Source of the DNA: a virus | Strand: one strand, 5' to 3' | Virus record (IMG/VR): IMGVR_UViG_3300022540_000463 | Coordinates: 1 to 46,768 of that record | DNA: 46,768 bases | Shown here: in pieces, positions 23,794 through 31,393 of the stretch | Layout: each line of letters starts with the position of its first letter | How positions within the stretch are numbered: the first letter of the stretch is position 1 | Made by a program: the position numbers and the translations under genes | The notes under the pieces: model-generated | The model's input: the letters and a program-made list of their open reading frames with translations, nothing else | Told to the model about the DNA's origin: nothing | The model's database searches: none

Positions 23794-24011
23794 TTGTCTG
23801 CCTCTGTATTATCTGTTATTGTTGGTTCAACATCTACTTCAACTGTTTCAACTTTCTTAATCTTTTTCGTGCGACGACGAAGTTTCTTGTCAATGAAGTC
23901 TTCACGATTTCTAACATCTGTTGGCTTTGGTGCTGAAGCAATTTGGGCTTTGATTTTAAGAAGGTCAAAATCTATAACCTCACCTTTAGCGCTTCTTGTT
24001 TTCTTTGGCAT
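23790..24011 (-). CDS. Conserved small basic protein (73 aa)
   Basis: The N-terminus PKKTRSAKGEVIDFDLLKIK and a basic middle (DKKLRRRTKKIKKVE) precede an acidic tail. I know similar short proteins next to replication genes in T4-like marine phages but no function. It sits between DnaE fragment A and the co-chaperonin candidate, overlapping the latter by ATGA, so it is in the same early operon. Confidence 0.65.
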   Translation of the reverse strand: MPKKTRSAKGEVIDFDLLKIKAQIASAPKPTDVRNREDFIDKKLRRRTKKIKKVETVEVDVEPTITDNTEADK

Positions 24012-24033
24012 ACTGGAATTCTCCTATGTATTA

Positions 24034-24576
24034 TTATTCGACTTTCAAAAAATCATCTATGTTTAGTTCATATTCAACCGAGTCTACATCGTGTACACCT
24101 ATAAGATATAACACAAACGAAGAAACACTGCTTCCTCGTCCAACACCCCATACAATATTTTGTGAGTCTAGGGTATTTATGATATAAATTATCGTACGGA
24201 GAACATTTGTTAATCCAAGTTTTTTATATAGAGAAAGTTCTGTAGAAATGCGGATTAATCTATCATTAAGTTGTTGTTCATTTAATTCGTCACACCGTAT
24301 ATCAAGTTGTTGAGCAATATAATCAACAAGGTCGAGATCCATATATTCTTCTGGAATATTCCACGAAAAATCTAATGATGAGACAGAATCCTTAACCCTA
24401 ATTTGCTCATCTGGTCCAACAAATCTATTAAATTGCTTTATTTCATTAGTAATTTTGTCAGTGAAGATTCCAGACAATGACGCACCAGTTTGTATAAGTT
24501 GCATAAGTGCATCACTAGCAAACATTGAGTCGCCATCATAAAACAGACACCTATCTTTTAATTGTGTACTATTCAT
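24034..24576 (-). CDS. DnaE-like DNA polymerase III alpha fragment A (N-terminal half)
   Basis: The ATG at 24576 overlaps the previous stop and gives 180 aa. Residues 105-180 match the DnaE segment just before its catalytic motif: RLIRISTELSLYKKLGLTNV, then VWGVGRGSSVSSFVLYLIG (142-160; compare GPGRGSGAGSLVAYAL), VHDVDSVEYELNIDDFL and a stop after KVE. In intact DnaE the next residues are the PDFDVDF catalytic loop, which is the first thing encoded by fragment B at 11313. The PHP domain is absent. The GRGSS nucleotide-binding loop is kept. No intein sequence is attached at its C-terminus. It lies in an early operon downstream of uvsW. Confidence 0.8.
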   Translation of the reverse strand: MNSTQLKDRCLFYDGDSMFASDALMQLIQTGASLSGIFTDKITNEIKQFNRFVGPDEQIRVKDSVSSLDFSWNIPEEYMDLDLVDYIAQQLDIRCDELNEQQLNDRLIRISTELSLYKKLGLTNVLRTIIYIINTLDSQNIVWGVGRGSSVSSFVLYLIGVHDVDSVEYELNIDDFLKVE

Positions 24577-24955
24577 AGGAGCTTTTATACTCACCAGATG
24601 ATGTATCAATATCTGGTGTTTTTACTTGCTGTTGTCCCTTCGCAATTGGTGCATTTGGATTCAATTCAATTGGTGCTGGTGGTGCTGGCTGGTGTACTAC
24701 ACCATCCAATGAACTTGGTCCTGGAGCATAAGCAGGTGTTGGTACTGGAATGTATGCGGGTGGGGTTGGAATTGCTGGTACTGGTTCAGGAATAGGAGCA
24801 TCTTCAATCATATCAATCTTATTACGAATTCGTCTCCATTGTTCAATAGAAGGAACCCACTCGTCACCTTGCATTTCTTCAACACCTTCAAGCCAAGCAC
24901 GAAACTCAACTAATGTTGTTTTCTTTCTACTTTTGGTTTTCTTTTTTGCCGCCAT
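24569..24955 (-). CDS. Conserved phage protein with Pro-rich middle (128 aa)
   Basis: A basic N-terminus (AAKKKTKSRKKTT) leads into a small helical domain (about 14-50, FRAWLEGVEEMQGDEWVPS and QWRRIRNKIDMI). A Pro/Ala-rich linker (53-110) and a polar tail follow. Similar genes are known to me next to recombination genes in T4-like marine phages, without function. Its last codons overlap the start of DnaE fragment A by 8 nt, so the two are co-translated. Confidence 0.65.
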   Translation of the reverse strand: MAAKKKTKSRKKTTLVEFRAWLEGVEEMQGDEWVPSIEQWRRIRNKIDMIEDAPIPEPVPAIPTPPAYIPVPTPAYAPGPSSLDGVVHQPAPPAPIELNPNAPIAKGQQQVKTPDIDTSSGEYKSSYE

Positions 24956-24980
24956 AATTATTATCTCTTGTTATTTGTTA

Positions 24981-25469
24981 TTATGTTAATATATCGCCTA
25001 CATATAAGTCTTTCAAATATTTATTATATGTATCAGATGGTGCTATATTTATCCATTCATTTGGTCCGATAGGATGACAAAGCATCTGGTGCTTATTAAG
25101 TGATGGTGCAACATTTTGATGTTCTGGTGTATAATCAACAACTATGATACGACCAGGAACGTGTGAATGAATATCAGGTCCACCAACCAAAGCTGTAAAT
25201 TCTCTTCCAGCAAGATTCCCAATTTCTACAACATCTACTTGTTGAGTATCTTCAGCATATATGAGAACATTCCAATTTGCTGGAACAATAAAGTCAAATC
25301 CTTTAATGCGGAGTGTTACGGATGGACATACGATTTCTTCAAGAACTAACAGTGGAGCTAATGTGAAGTCTAGCATTGCTAAATCTAAAACATAAAAATA
25401 TTCTGTAAGTGTGGGAGTATAGATACTATCCAATATGATTGCTTCGGCATTTTCATCAAATATTAACAT
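24981..25469 (-). CDS. Conserved unknown protein downstream of uvsW (162 aa)
   Basis: No motif of known function. The protein is beta-rich: FYVLDLAMLDFTLAPLLVLE, CPSVTLRIKGFDFIVPANWN and GRIIVVDYTPEHQNVAPSLN, ending in a conserved-looking GPNEWINIAPSDTYNKYLKD. It is the first gene behind the early promoter at 25498-25526 and is followed by the Pro-rich protein and DnaE fragment A. No transmembrane segment is predicted. A role with replication proteins is suggested by operon position only. Confidence 0.65.
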   Translation of the reverse strand: MLIFDENAEAIILDSIYTPTLTEYFYVLDLAMLDFTLAPLLVLEEIVCPSVTLRIKGFDFIVPANWNVLIYAEDTQQVDVVEIGNLAGREFTALVGGPDIHSHVPGRIIVVDYTPEHQNVAPSLNKHQMLCHPIGPNEWINIAPSDTYNKYLKDLYVGDILT

Positions 25470-25497
25470 AATTTCTCTTTTTTATTGTTATTGTTGT

Positions 25498-25526
25498 ATT
25501 ATACTAAATTTAATTGGTATAGTCAA
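25498..25526 (-). promoter_or_regulatory. Early sigma70-like promoter for the DnaE-A operon
   Basis: TTGACT (25521-25526) and TATAAT (25498-25503), 17-bp spacer, minus strand. It overlaps the last codons of uvsW and starts transcription near 25491, before the ATG at 25469. Confidence 0.8.
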
Positions 25527-27033
25527 CCTTTCGTTTCTTATGAGGGTATTCGGCCTCTTTGTAAAATTTAATTCGTTCTCTGACGTGCTTCTTACCATAT
25601 TTCAAATCCGAACATATATCAGTGACGTCAACGTGGTCTTTATCGGGTGCTTTTCTTAGTCCACGTCCAATGGTTTGAATAACCCTAATAAAAGATTTCC
25701 CCACATCAATAAACATTAGGTTAAAAATTCGTTTAATGTTTAATCCTGTACTTGCAATTTGGACCGTTGCAATTACAACAAGGTTATCATTTTCTTTAAA
25801 TAATTGATAAACTTCTTTTCTTGCTTTCTTTTTATCTTTACCGTGAACAAAAATTGCACCAGGAATTAATTTGGCTAACTTCTTACCAAAGTTGACGCCA
25901 TCAACCAAACAAAATACATTACCTTTGCCCACATCTCGTTTTGCTTCAATGTACATTTTAATCCATTCAAGACGGTCCTTGTTCGTTTGCAAATATCCTT
26001 TCTCTGCTGGATACTCAGGGAAGTATGAATCTTTGAATTGTGTATAAGTTAATTTCTTGTGTTCTGACTTTGCTATTGCTGACATCTCTTCATATTCTCG
26101 AAGATATCGTTCATATTGTTCCGTAAAATCTTCTTCAAGCTGCATAATATTAATATGAAGACTTGCTAACCATCCTTGCTTAATTAACTCTGCTGCAGTA
26201 ATAGAATACTGTACATCACCAACTGCAATACGAACAGCCATCGCATCTGTTTCTGCTTTTGGAAGCGTTCCAGTTAAACCAAAACGATATGAAATATTGT
26301 GTCCGTGTTCATTTAAAAGCTTTGTTAATACTTGTCCCTTCAATCCGTGACACTCATCAACTAATACTAATTGAAATTCAGTAATTATTTTAGGATTGTT
26401 CTGCAATGCTTGCCATGTGGAAACAACATGTTGGTGTTTAATATCTTTACAATCACCACTATACTCACCAGTATCCAATCCCCAATAAAGGAAATCAGTT
26501 CTCGTTTGTTCAATTAAATCTTGGTTAGGAACGACAGTAATTGTTTTCAATCCCATCTTTCCATACGAATCAACAAGTGCGGCATTACAAATCGTTTTAC
26601 CAGCACCTGTTCCAGCCAATGCTATACCACCAGCATTTTCAATTAATGAATTAACCAAATCAACTTGATATGGGCGTAACTGGATAGGCTCGCCAGTCTC
26701 TGGGTCTTCTATATGAGAAAAATAATCTTTATCAATTAATGGAGGTGTTATTGCTTTTCCTATTCGTTGGTCTATTAAATCCAACTTATAACCAAAAGCA
26801 GTTAATTTTGGGATTATATCACCCAACAGATACGTATACGTTTTGCCAGTTTTGTGAAAGTATCTGATTTTACCATCCCAACTTCCAAGTTTGAATCTCG
26901 GGTTGAAGAAATGGTTTGGTGCAAACCGTGCGAACTCTTCATAGAAATATAATACGTGGTCTGGTGTTAATCCAACAATAACTGCATTGACTTCATCAAG
27001 CAGTTTTATTTTAACAGTCCTAAATTGTGACAT
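25510..27033 (-). CDS. uvsW: UvsW-type DNA helicase
   Basis: The protein (507 aa; T4 UvsW is 503) has an N-terminal nucleic acid-binding domain with PRFKLGSWDGKIRYFHKTGKTY, then superfamily 2 motifs: Q-motif LRPYQ (119-123), Walker A GTGAGKT (141-147), DECH (226-229), GLTGTL (motif III) and IQTIGRGLRKAP (motif VI). UvsW unwinds branched DNA and R-loops and drives branch migration, switching T4 from origin- to recombination-dependent replication. It overlaps uvsY by 14 nt upstream, as expected for a T4-like recombination cluster. Confidence 0.95.
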   Translation of the reverse strand: MSQFRTVKIKLLDEVNAVIVGLTPDHVLYFYEEFARFAPNHFFNPRFKLGSWDGKIRYFHKTGKTYTYLLGDIIPKLTAFGYKLDLIDQRIGKAITPPLIDKDYFSHIEDPETGEPIQLRPYQVDLVNSLIENAGGIALAGTGAGKTICNAALVDSYGKMGLKTITVVPNQDLIEQTRTDFLYWGLDTGEYSGDCKDIKHQHVVSTWQALQNNPKIITEFQLVLVDECHGLKGQVLTKLLNEHGHNISYRFGLTGTLPKAETDAMAVRIAVGDVQYSITAAELIKQGWLASLHINIMQLEEDFTEQYERYLREYEEMSAIAKSEHKKLTYTQFKDSYFPEYPAEKGYLQTNKDRLEWIKMYIEAKRDVGKGNVFCLVDGVNFGKKLAKLIPGAIFVHGKDKKKARKEVYQLFKENDNLVVIATVQIASTGLNIKRIFNLMFIDVGKSFIRVIQTIGRGLRKAPDKDHVDVTDICSDLKYGKKHVRERIKFYKEAEYPHKKRKVDYTN

Positions 27034-27478
27034 CTTCCAATGCGCTCACTCTTATTTTTGTAATGTTATTGAGGGCGTATCCACGAGACTTGAATGCTTC
27101 TATTACAGCATCATACCTATCATACAACTCTTTAACTTCAAGAAAAACTTCAAGCATATCCAAGTATGCTTTTTCATTATCAATGTATTTGTCTTTTGCT
27201 CTATCAGATAATTCACGAGAGTAAGTTTCAGTATATGATTTAAACAGTTTACCTCTAACCCTACTAATTTGTCCATCATAATACTTAACGAGAGAATATA
27301 ATTCAATTCTTCGTTGGTCATAATAACTCTGCCAACCAGGATGTTCGCGGTTTGCGTGTTCTAATTTCTTCCCTTTAATTTCAAGGTTCTTTTCAAATCC
27401 ATCAAGCGCTGATTCATACTCTGTCAGAATATCTGGTAGAGATTTTTTATTTTCAACAAGGTCAGCAATTAAGCTCAA
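27020..27478 (-). CDS. uvsY: UvsY recombination mediator
   Basis: A helical, charged 152-aa protein whose second half matches UvsY: YYDGQISRVRGKLFKSYTET, an AYLDMLEVFLEVKELYDR helix and the signature EAFKSRGYALNNITKIR (compare DAIKSRGFAIKHIQDMR in T4). UvsY loads UvsX on gp32-covered single-stranded DNA. It lies between a conserved unknown gene and uvsW with overlaps on both sides, in one transcription unit from the promoter at 29107. All three partners (UvsX, UvsY, gp32) are within 4 kb. Confidence 0.85.
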   Translation of the reverse strand: MSLIADLVENKKSLPDILTEYESALDGFEKNLEIKGKKLEHANREHPGWQSYYDQRRIELYSLVKYYDGQISRVRGKLFKSYTETYSRELSDRAKDKYIDNEKAYLDMLEVFLEVKELYDRYDAVIEAFKSRGYALNNITKIRVSALEDVTI

Positions 27479-27993
27479 TGTATTTTATCCTTATCCAAAT
27501 GTTGCATAATTTGTCGTATTTTATCTTCAGATAATCCTTCGGTATCAAACCCTGTTATTGATGTGGCGGCTTGTGTTTCAAGATTGTCAATTGCATCAAC
27601 AATTTCTTCAATGTTTTCATAATTCTTTTCTTTTCGCTGGATAAAGTATTCAGTTATTTCTTCTACTGAACCATTTTCAACTAAATCAAGAGGAATGCCA
27701 ACACGGAGAATCCGACGAAATGTTTCTGCGTTATCTTCTGTTATAGAAATTGTTTTACCTGTATCAAGTACTATATTTTCACCTGGTATGAGTTGAATGA
27801 AACCAATGAGGACGATTACATCATCTTCTGGTGCCAATTGAGCATCTTCCCAAACAACATTAGAACCAGCATCCTCCTCAAGAGCAAGGAGGACACCTTC
27901 TAATACATGAGGCATTGATTGTAGGATTAAATCAGTATTTTCATAATAAAGACGACTCCGTTCTTCAAACAGTTCTTTAATATCTAGCATCAA
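27475..27993 (-). CDS. Conserved unknown protein upstream of uvsY (172 aa)
   Basis: No functional motif seen. It is an acidic alpha/beta protein with VVWEDAQLAPEDDVIVLIGF and GENIVLDTGKTISITEDNAE, then a helical charged C-terminus (about 110-172). Both ends overlap the neighbouring genes by 4 nt (nucleotidyltransferase upstream, uvsY downstream). Co-translation with uvsY suggests a role in recombination or its control, but this is inference. Confidence 0.65.
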   Translation of the reverse strand: MMLDIKELFEERSRLYYENTDLILQSMPHVLEGVLLALEEDAGSNVVWEDAQLAPEDDVIVLIGFIQLIPGENIVLDTGKTISITEDNAETFRRILRVGIPLDLVENGSVEEITEYFIQRKEKNYENIEEIVDAIDNLETQAATSITGFDTEGLSEDKIRQIMQHLDKDKIH

Positions 27994-29069
27994 CTACCCC
28001 ACACAAGGTCCTGAGCATCCATAAGCAAAGCAGCGGCAAATTTAAGGTCAGGTTTCTTACGAAGGTCAGTTTTCTTATACCAAACTTCACGTACTTCCCT
28101 ATCCATTTCTTCTGCGTATGCTACAACTTCATCATATGTCCATGCACCATCACGAATGCTCAATAGTTCCTGAGCATCAGGTCGTTTAACGATAAGCTCT
28201 CCATCACGAAGCGCTTCTACACCCATACGAAGTAAACGCACAAGATGCATTGCATGCTTAGTATCGTACCCGAATTGTTCTTCAAGTTTACCACGAGCTT
28301 CGTTACGGTTCTTTTTCCAATCCCAATACTGCTTGTGCTTATCTTTTGCAAGATTGTATTCTTCTTTGTTATATTTAACAACAAATGAAGGAATGCGTTC
28401 ACTACCAGTAAGACCAATAACAGTTTCGTCATTGGTGTTCAGTGTAAAGTCATCAGAATAAGTTTGATATCCTTTTGATTCAAGTACACCAAAAATATTG
28501 TGACCATATGGAATCAATCTCCAATCGTTACGAAAATCTTCCAAATCAATCCGGAACATTTTGTTACCAGTAAAGTTTTGTACCAAAGATACAAAATCAA
28601 TTTGACGAGGTGGTTCAATAGATTGAGGATTATTAATCCATTTGTTGTGGCCTTTAATTCGTTTCAATTGAGCTAACGCATAACCACTTGTCGTGAATGC
28701 GATTTTTGAAGAAAGCAATGCGTGACGATTTTCACGAAGTAAATCATACGCAGGCGTTCTGAAAGTAATATCAATATCATCCACCCACAATGTTTCTACA
28801 ATGTTAGGATTACAATCAAGTGTCAACTTCATAAAATGAGATAACTCAAATAACTTGGTATCCTCTTCTGTAACGTCTTCACATTCACGGACAGTGAAAA
28901 ACGGTGTACGTACATTGATTGGGTCGGCACAAAAGATACCACGAAAATCAATATCTGAAGTTGGTAAATTTGTTCCATACGAAATTGAACCTGCATAGTG
29001 TTTAACCAGCATATTGTCTTTCATTAATTCTTGTGCGCTTCTAAGCGATTTAATCTGATGTGTTTGCAT
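27990..29069 (-). CDS. Predicted nucleotidyltransferase (COG3541-like)
   Basis: A nucleotidyltransferase signature appears at residues 27-44: GSISYGTNLPTSDIDFRG, with GS and the two metal-binding aspartates D39 and D41. ETLWVDDIDITF supplies a likely third acid. The C-terminal half is helical (HAMHLVRLLRMGVEALRDGE), as in the YcgL/COG3541 family found in many T4-like phages and linked there to RNA repair or tailing. The target is unknown. It is the first gene after a promoter embedded in a terminator hairpin and is coupled to the next gene by ATGA overlap. Confidence 0.8.
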   Translation of the reverse strand: MQTHQIKSLRSAQELMKDNMLVKHYAGSISYGTNLPTSDIDFRGIFCADPINVRTPFFTVRECEDVTEEDTKLFELSHFMKLTLDCNPNIVETLWVDDIDITFRTPAYDLLRENRHALLSSKIAFTTSGYALAQLKRIKGHNKWINNPQSIEPPRQIDFVSLVQNFTGNKMFRIDLEDFRNDWRLIPYGHNIFGVLESKGYQTYSDDFTLNTNDETVIGLTGSERIPSFVVKYNKEEYNLAKDKHKQYWDWKKNRNEARGKLEEQFGYDTKHAMHLVRLLRMGVEALRDGELIVKRPDAQELLSIRDGAWTYDEVVAYAEEMDREVREVWYKKTDLRKKPDLKFAAALLMDAQDLVWGS

Positions 29070-29087
29070 TACAATTCCCCATAAAAA

Positions 29088-29128
29088 TATAGCCAGTTCA
29101 GAGTATATTATACCCTAAACCAGCTATA
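29088..29128 (-). terminator. uvsX terminator hairpin enclosing a promoter -10
   Basis: On the minus strand TATAGCTGGTT (29118-29128) pairs with AACTGGCTATA (29088-29098), 11 bp with two G-U pairs, followed by TTTTTAT. The 19-nt loop contains the -10 of the next operon. Confidence 0.75.
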
Positions 29129-29135
29129 AAGTCAA
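29107..29135 (-). promoter_or_regulatory. Early promoter nested in the uvsX terminator
   Basis: TTGACT (29130-29135) and TATAAT (29107-29112), 17 bp apart. Start is expected near 29100, so new transcripts carry only the 3' arm of the hairpin and would escape termination. Confidence 0.8.
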
Positions 29136-29141
29136 CAGATA

Positions 29142-30227
29142 TTATAGTTTATCAGCTTTCTTTTTGCGGCGAGTTTTTGCAGTCTCTTCTTCATCCATAT
29201 CTTCATCAACTACATCAGATACGTTCAGAATTGCGTGAGTTTGTTTTTCTGCTTCCATTAAAATATCACCAGAATAATTATTAAACTCTTTAGCGTACCA
29301 AGATTTTTCTTGTCCTGTAACAGAAAGACGAGAACCTTTCTTTACCAAAAGTCCCATATCTACAGCTACGTCAATCAATCCTGAGTTAGGATCCATTCCT
29401 GATTCATAAGGTACTTCAATGGTAACATTCTGGAAAGGTTTAGTGAAGCGAGTTTTATATCCCATACACTTCATCTTAATTCCTAAGAATACTCCAGCAA
29501 GAGCGTCCTTTTCTTTCAGTTTTAATTTCGTCAATAAGACAATCTGTGAAAGAGAATAACGAACAGCATCACTAACGATCCAAGTACCTTCACCATTTTT
29601 CAAATCTTGATTACGATAAACTTGACAAGTCACTGCCATAGAAACATTCAAGTCTTTAATGTCTTGAACGAATGTACGAAGCATTGCTTTAAGTTGTTTG
29701 TTTCGTTGTCCTTGATCACCTTTAGTTACACCTTTACCATAATGGTCCAATTCAGTCTCAGTCATTAACATATCAAGAGAATCAATTGCGATGAATATTT
29801 GAGGTGCGTCTGGATCATTGCCATATTCTTTTTTGTATCCAGTGAGGAATGTTGATACAACTTTAGTTACTTGAGGAATCGTAGTCACAGCTTTGTAGTT
29901 GTAGTTGTTTTCAACATCAACACCAATCGCTGTCATAAATCCATCATCTAAAGCATTTTCAGAATCAATAACAAGAATGTAAGCACCTGCTTGTTGAGCA
30001 CTTCTTACAAGGTTACCAATTACGAAACTTTTACCTGCACCGGACGGTCCGGCTAATCCTGTGATGCGTCCTTGTGGGACACCTTTCATAAAACTACCAG
30101 ACATGATTCGGTTTAATACATAGTTACCGAATGAATACCAGTATCGTGGTGGTTGAGATGAACCACCAACACCTGCTAATTTATCAATAGTCTTTTCAAA
30201 ATCTTTTAAGAAATTAAGTTTTGACAT
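29142..30227 (-). CDS. uvsX: UvsX recombinase (RecA family)
   Basis: Walker A GPSGAGKS at residues 60-67, VIDSENALDDGF in the catalytic-acid region, IFIAIDSLDML as Walker B, and GQRNKQLKAMLRTFVQDIKDLN, AVTCQVYRNQDL in the L1/L2 DNA-binding loops. At 361 aa it is slightly shorter than T4 UvsX (391). It forms filaments on single-stranded DNA for strand exchange and recombination-primed replication. The acidic, then basic tail (DEDMDEEETAKTRRKKKAD) is typical. It lies 59 nt after gp32. Confidence 0.95.
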   Translation of the reverse strand: MSKLNFLKDFEKTIDKLAGVGGSSQPPRYWYSFGNYVLNRIMSGSFMKGVPQGRITGLAGPSGAGKSFVIGNLVRSAQQAGAYILVIDSENALDDGFMTAIGVDVENNYNYKAVTTIPQVTKVVSTFLTGYKKEYGNDPDAPQIFIAIDSLDMLMTETELDHYGKGVTKGDQGQRNKQLKAMLRTFVQDIKDLNVSMAVTCQVYRNQDLKNGEGTWIVSDAVRYSLSQIVLLTKLKLKEKDALAGVFLGIKMKCMGYKTRFTKPFQNVTIEVPYESGMDPNSGLIDVAVDMGLLVKKGSRLSVTGQEKSWYAKEFNNYSGDILMEAEKQTHAILNVSDVVDEDMDEEETAKTRRKKKADKL

Positions 30228-30252
30228 ATTATACTCCTATTAAAATGATAGG

Positions 30253-30273
30253 GTGGGAGACATTGCCTCCCAC
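30253..30273 (-). terminator. Hairpin between gp32 and uvsX genes
   Basis: GTGGGAG (30253-30259) and CTCCCAC (30267-30273) form a 7-bp stem with a 7-nt loop just after the gp32 stop. The following T-rich stretch is weak, so it may only attenuate or protect the gp32 message. Confidence 0.6.
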
Positions 30274-30286
30274 TTACTATATTATA

Positions 30287-31162
30287 TTACTCAGATTTAG
30301 CTTTCTTGCGGTTACGAATCTGTGCGAGTATATCGTCAGCTTCGGCTTCAAGTTCACCATCATCTTCAGGAGTAGTAGTTTTAGCTGCTGCAGGTTTAGA
30401 TTCAGCGGCAGGTTTAGATTCAGCGGCTGGTTTTGGAGTAGAAGAATTATCTTCTGCGTAGTCAGCACCAGTAAGTGCTGCTTCAAGCATAGCTTCAATC
30501 TTATCGCGACCTGGATTCTTTGGTAAAAGAGTTTCAAGTTCAATAAGGTCAATATTAGCTATTATATCTTCATCAAGGTCAGATGATTTACGAGCAAATT
30601 TTGAGCCTACTGCGTAAGTTGAATATTCACCTTGTTGAGATTTCTTAATGATGAAATTACAACCACCTTCATATGCAAATGGAACATCATCCAATTCACC
30701 ACTTTCAAATGCTTCTTTAATAACATTAAAAAGTTGGTAACCGAGAGCAACATAACGAACTTTGCCTTCGTGTGTTTCTTGAGTTGTTTCATCAGCTGGT
30801 AATGGGTCTTCAACAACTAATGCTTGTGCAATGTGTTGCTTTTTCTTCCAGTATTTCTTTCCATTTTCTTTATCATCAGCTTTATAATAAGCCTGTGATA
30901 CAGCACAAACAGGACAGTCTTCGCCATACATAGAAAGACAAGGAACAGATTTACGTTCACCATTAATTTCTAAATTGTGCATTACTTTTTCAACGAGGAA
31001 GCCAAGAGCATTCTCGGTATTTGAATCTGGTAAGAAACGAATAACTGCTGATTCGCCATTTTTCATATTCCAAAATGGGAAGTAGTTATTTGGTAGGTTT
31101 GCACCTTCGGTGCGTTCTGGGGTTTTAAATGCTGCTTTGAGTTGGTCTATAGATAGAGTCAT
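30287..31162 (-). CDS. 32: Single-stranded DNA-binding protein (gp32-like)
   Basis: The ATG at 31162 follows AAGGAG; the longer GTG frame would cover the leader. The protein (291 aa; T4 gp32 is 301) has the zinc subdomain HNLEINGERKSVPCLSMYG and EDCPVC (one His, three Cys) and a core with KYWKKKQHIAQALVVEDP and RYVALGYQLFNVIKEAF. An Ala/Pro/Lys linker with PAAESKPAAESKPAA repeats leads to an acidic DDGELEAEADDILAQI tail that in T4 binds UvsX, UvsY and helicase loaders. It coats single-stranded DNA in replication and recombination. The leader shows a pseudoknot and a purine-rich operator typical of self-control. Confidence 0.9.
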   Translation of the reverse strand: MTLSIDQLKAAFKTPERTEGANLPNNYFPFWNMKNGESAVIRFLPDSNTENALGFLVEKVMHNLEINGERKSVPCLSMYGEDCPVCAVSQAYYKADDKENGKKYWKKKQHIAQALVVEDPLPADETTQETHEGKVRYVALGYQLFNVIKEAFESGELDDVPFAYEGGCNFIIKKSQQGEYSTYAVGSKFARKSSDLDEDIIANIDLIELETLLPKNPGRDKIEAMLEAALTGADYAEDNSSTPKPAAESKPAAESKPAAAKTTTPEDDGELEAEADDILAQIRNRKKAKSE

Positions 31163-31231
31163 TGTGTATCTCCTTTTTCTCTTCTTATTATTATTCTCTT
31201 CTTTGAGAGTCTTTTTCACTTCTTTTTTGTC

Positions 31232-31282
31232 AAGGGTACAAATAATTGCTTACCTTTTAAGTCAGAAACCCTTTCCCTGACT
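31232..31282 (-). promoter_or_regulatory. Putative H-type pseudoknot in the gp32 leader (autoregulation)
   Basis: On the minus strand AGTCAG (31277-31282) pairs with CTGACT (31260-31265), and AAGGGT in their loop (31268-31273) pairs with ACCCTT (31232-31237). Loops are 3, 2 and 22 nt. It starts about 14 nt after the predicted transcription start, and about 70 nt of A/G-rich, unstructured leader separate it from the ATG, as in T4 gene 32. Confidence 0.65.
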
Positions 31283-31302
31283 GAATGCTTTTGACGAGAT
31301 GG

Positions 31303-31331
31303 AGCATACCATAACCATCTTTAAGAGTCAA
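31303..31331 (-). promoter_or_regulatory. Early promoter of gp32
   Basis: TTGACT (31326-31331) and TATGCT (31303-31308), 17 bp apart, minus strand. The -10 sits in the loop of a 6-bp inverted repeat (31297-31302 with 31315-31320). Confidence 0.65.
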
Positions 31332-31353
31332 CAACTTTCGTTTTCTCTAATTC

Positions 31354-31361
31354 TATTTATG
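31354..31361 (-). promoter_or_regulatory. Possible late promoter upstream of gp32 (CATAAATA)
   Basis: CATAAATA on the minus strand, about 190 nt before the gp32 ATG. Gene 32 of T4 also has several promoters including late ones. Support is the element alone. The rest of the gap 31163-31393 holds the leader, pseudoknot and early promoter. Confidence 0.5.
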
Positions 31362-31393
31362 GTCAAACTATTTAAAGATGACCATTTTTATTA

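Noticed and set aside
24174-24181. CATAAATA on the minus strand resembling a late promoter
   Set aside because: It lies inside DnaE fragment A (codons for Ile-Asn-Thr) and no start codon or ribosome site follows.
10738-24576. Split intein or frameshift as the cause of the two DnaE pieces
   Set aside because: Fragment A stops right after its polymerase sequence and fragment B begins at the catalytic loop, with no intein-like sequence on either; they are 13 kb apart, so a sequencing frameshift cannot explain it.
25018-25025. AATAAATA on the minus strand
   Set aside because: Within the C-terminal codons of the 162-aa protein; no gene start follows at a suitable distance.
31163-31219. GTG-started extension of gp32
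   Set aside because: The added residues (Lys/Glu/Asn-rich) come from the purine-rich leader, and AAGGAG lies directly before the ATG at 31162.
31228-31233. TTGACA on the minus strand as a second gp32 -35 box
   Set aside because: No -10-like hexamer at 16-18 bp; the bases overlap the 3' arm of the proposed pseudoknot.
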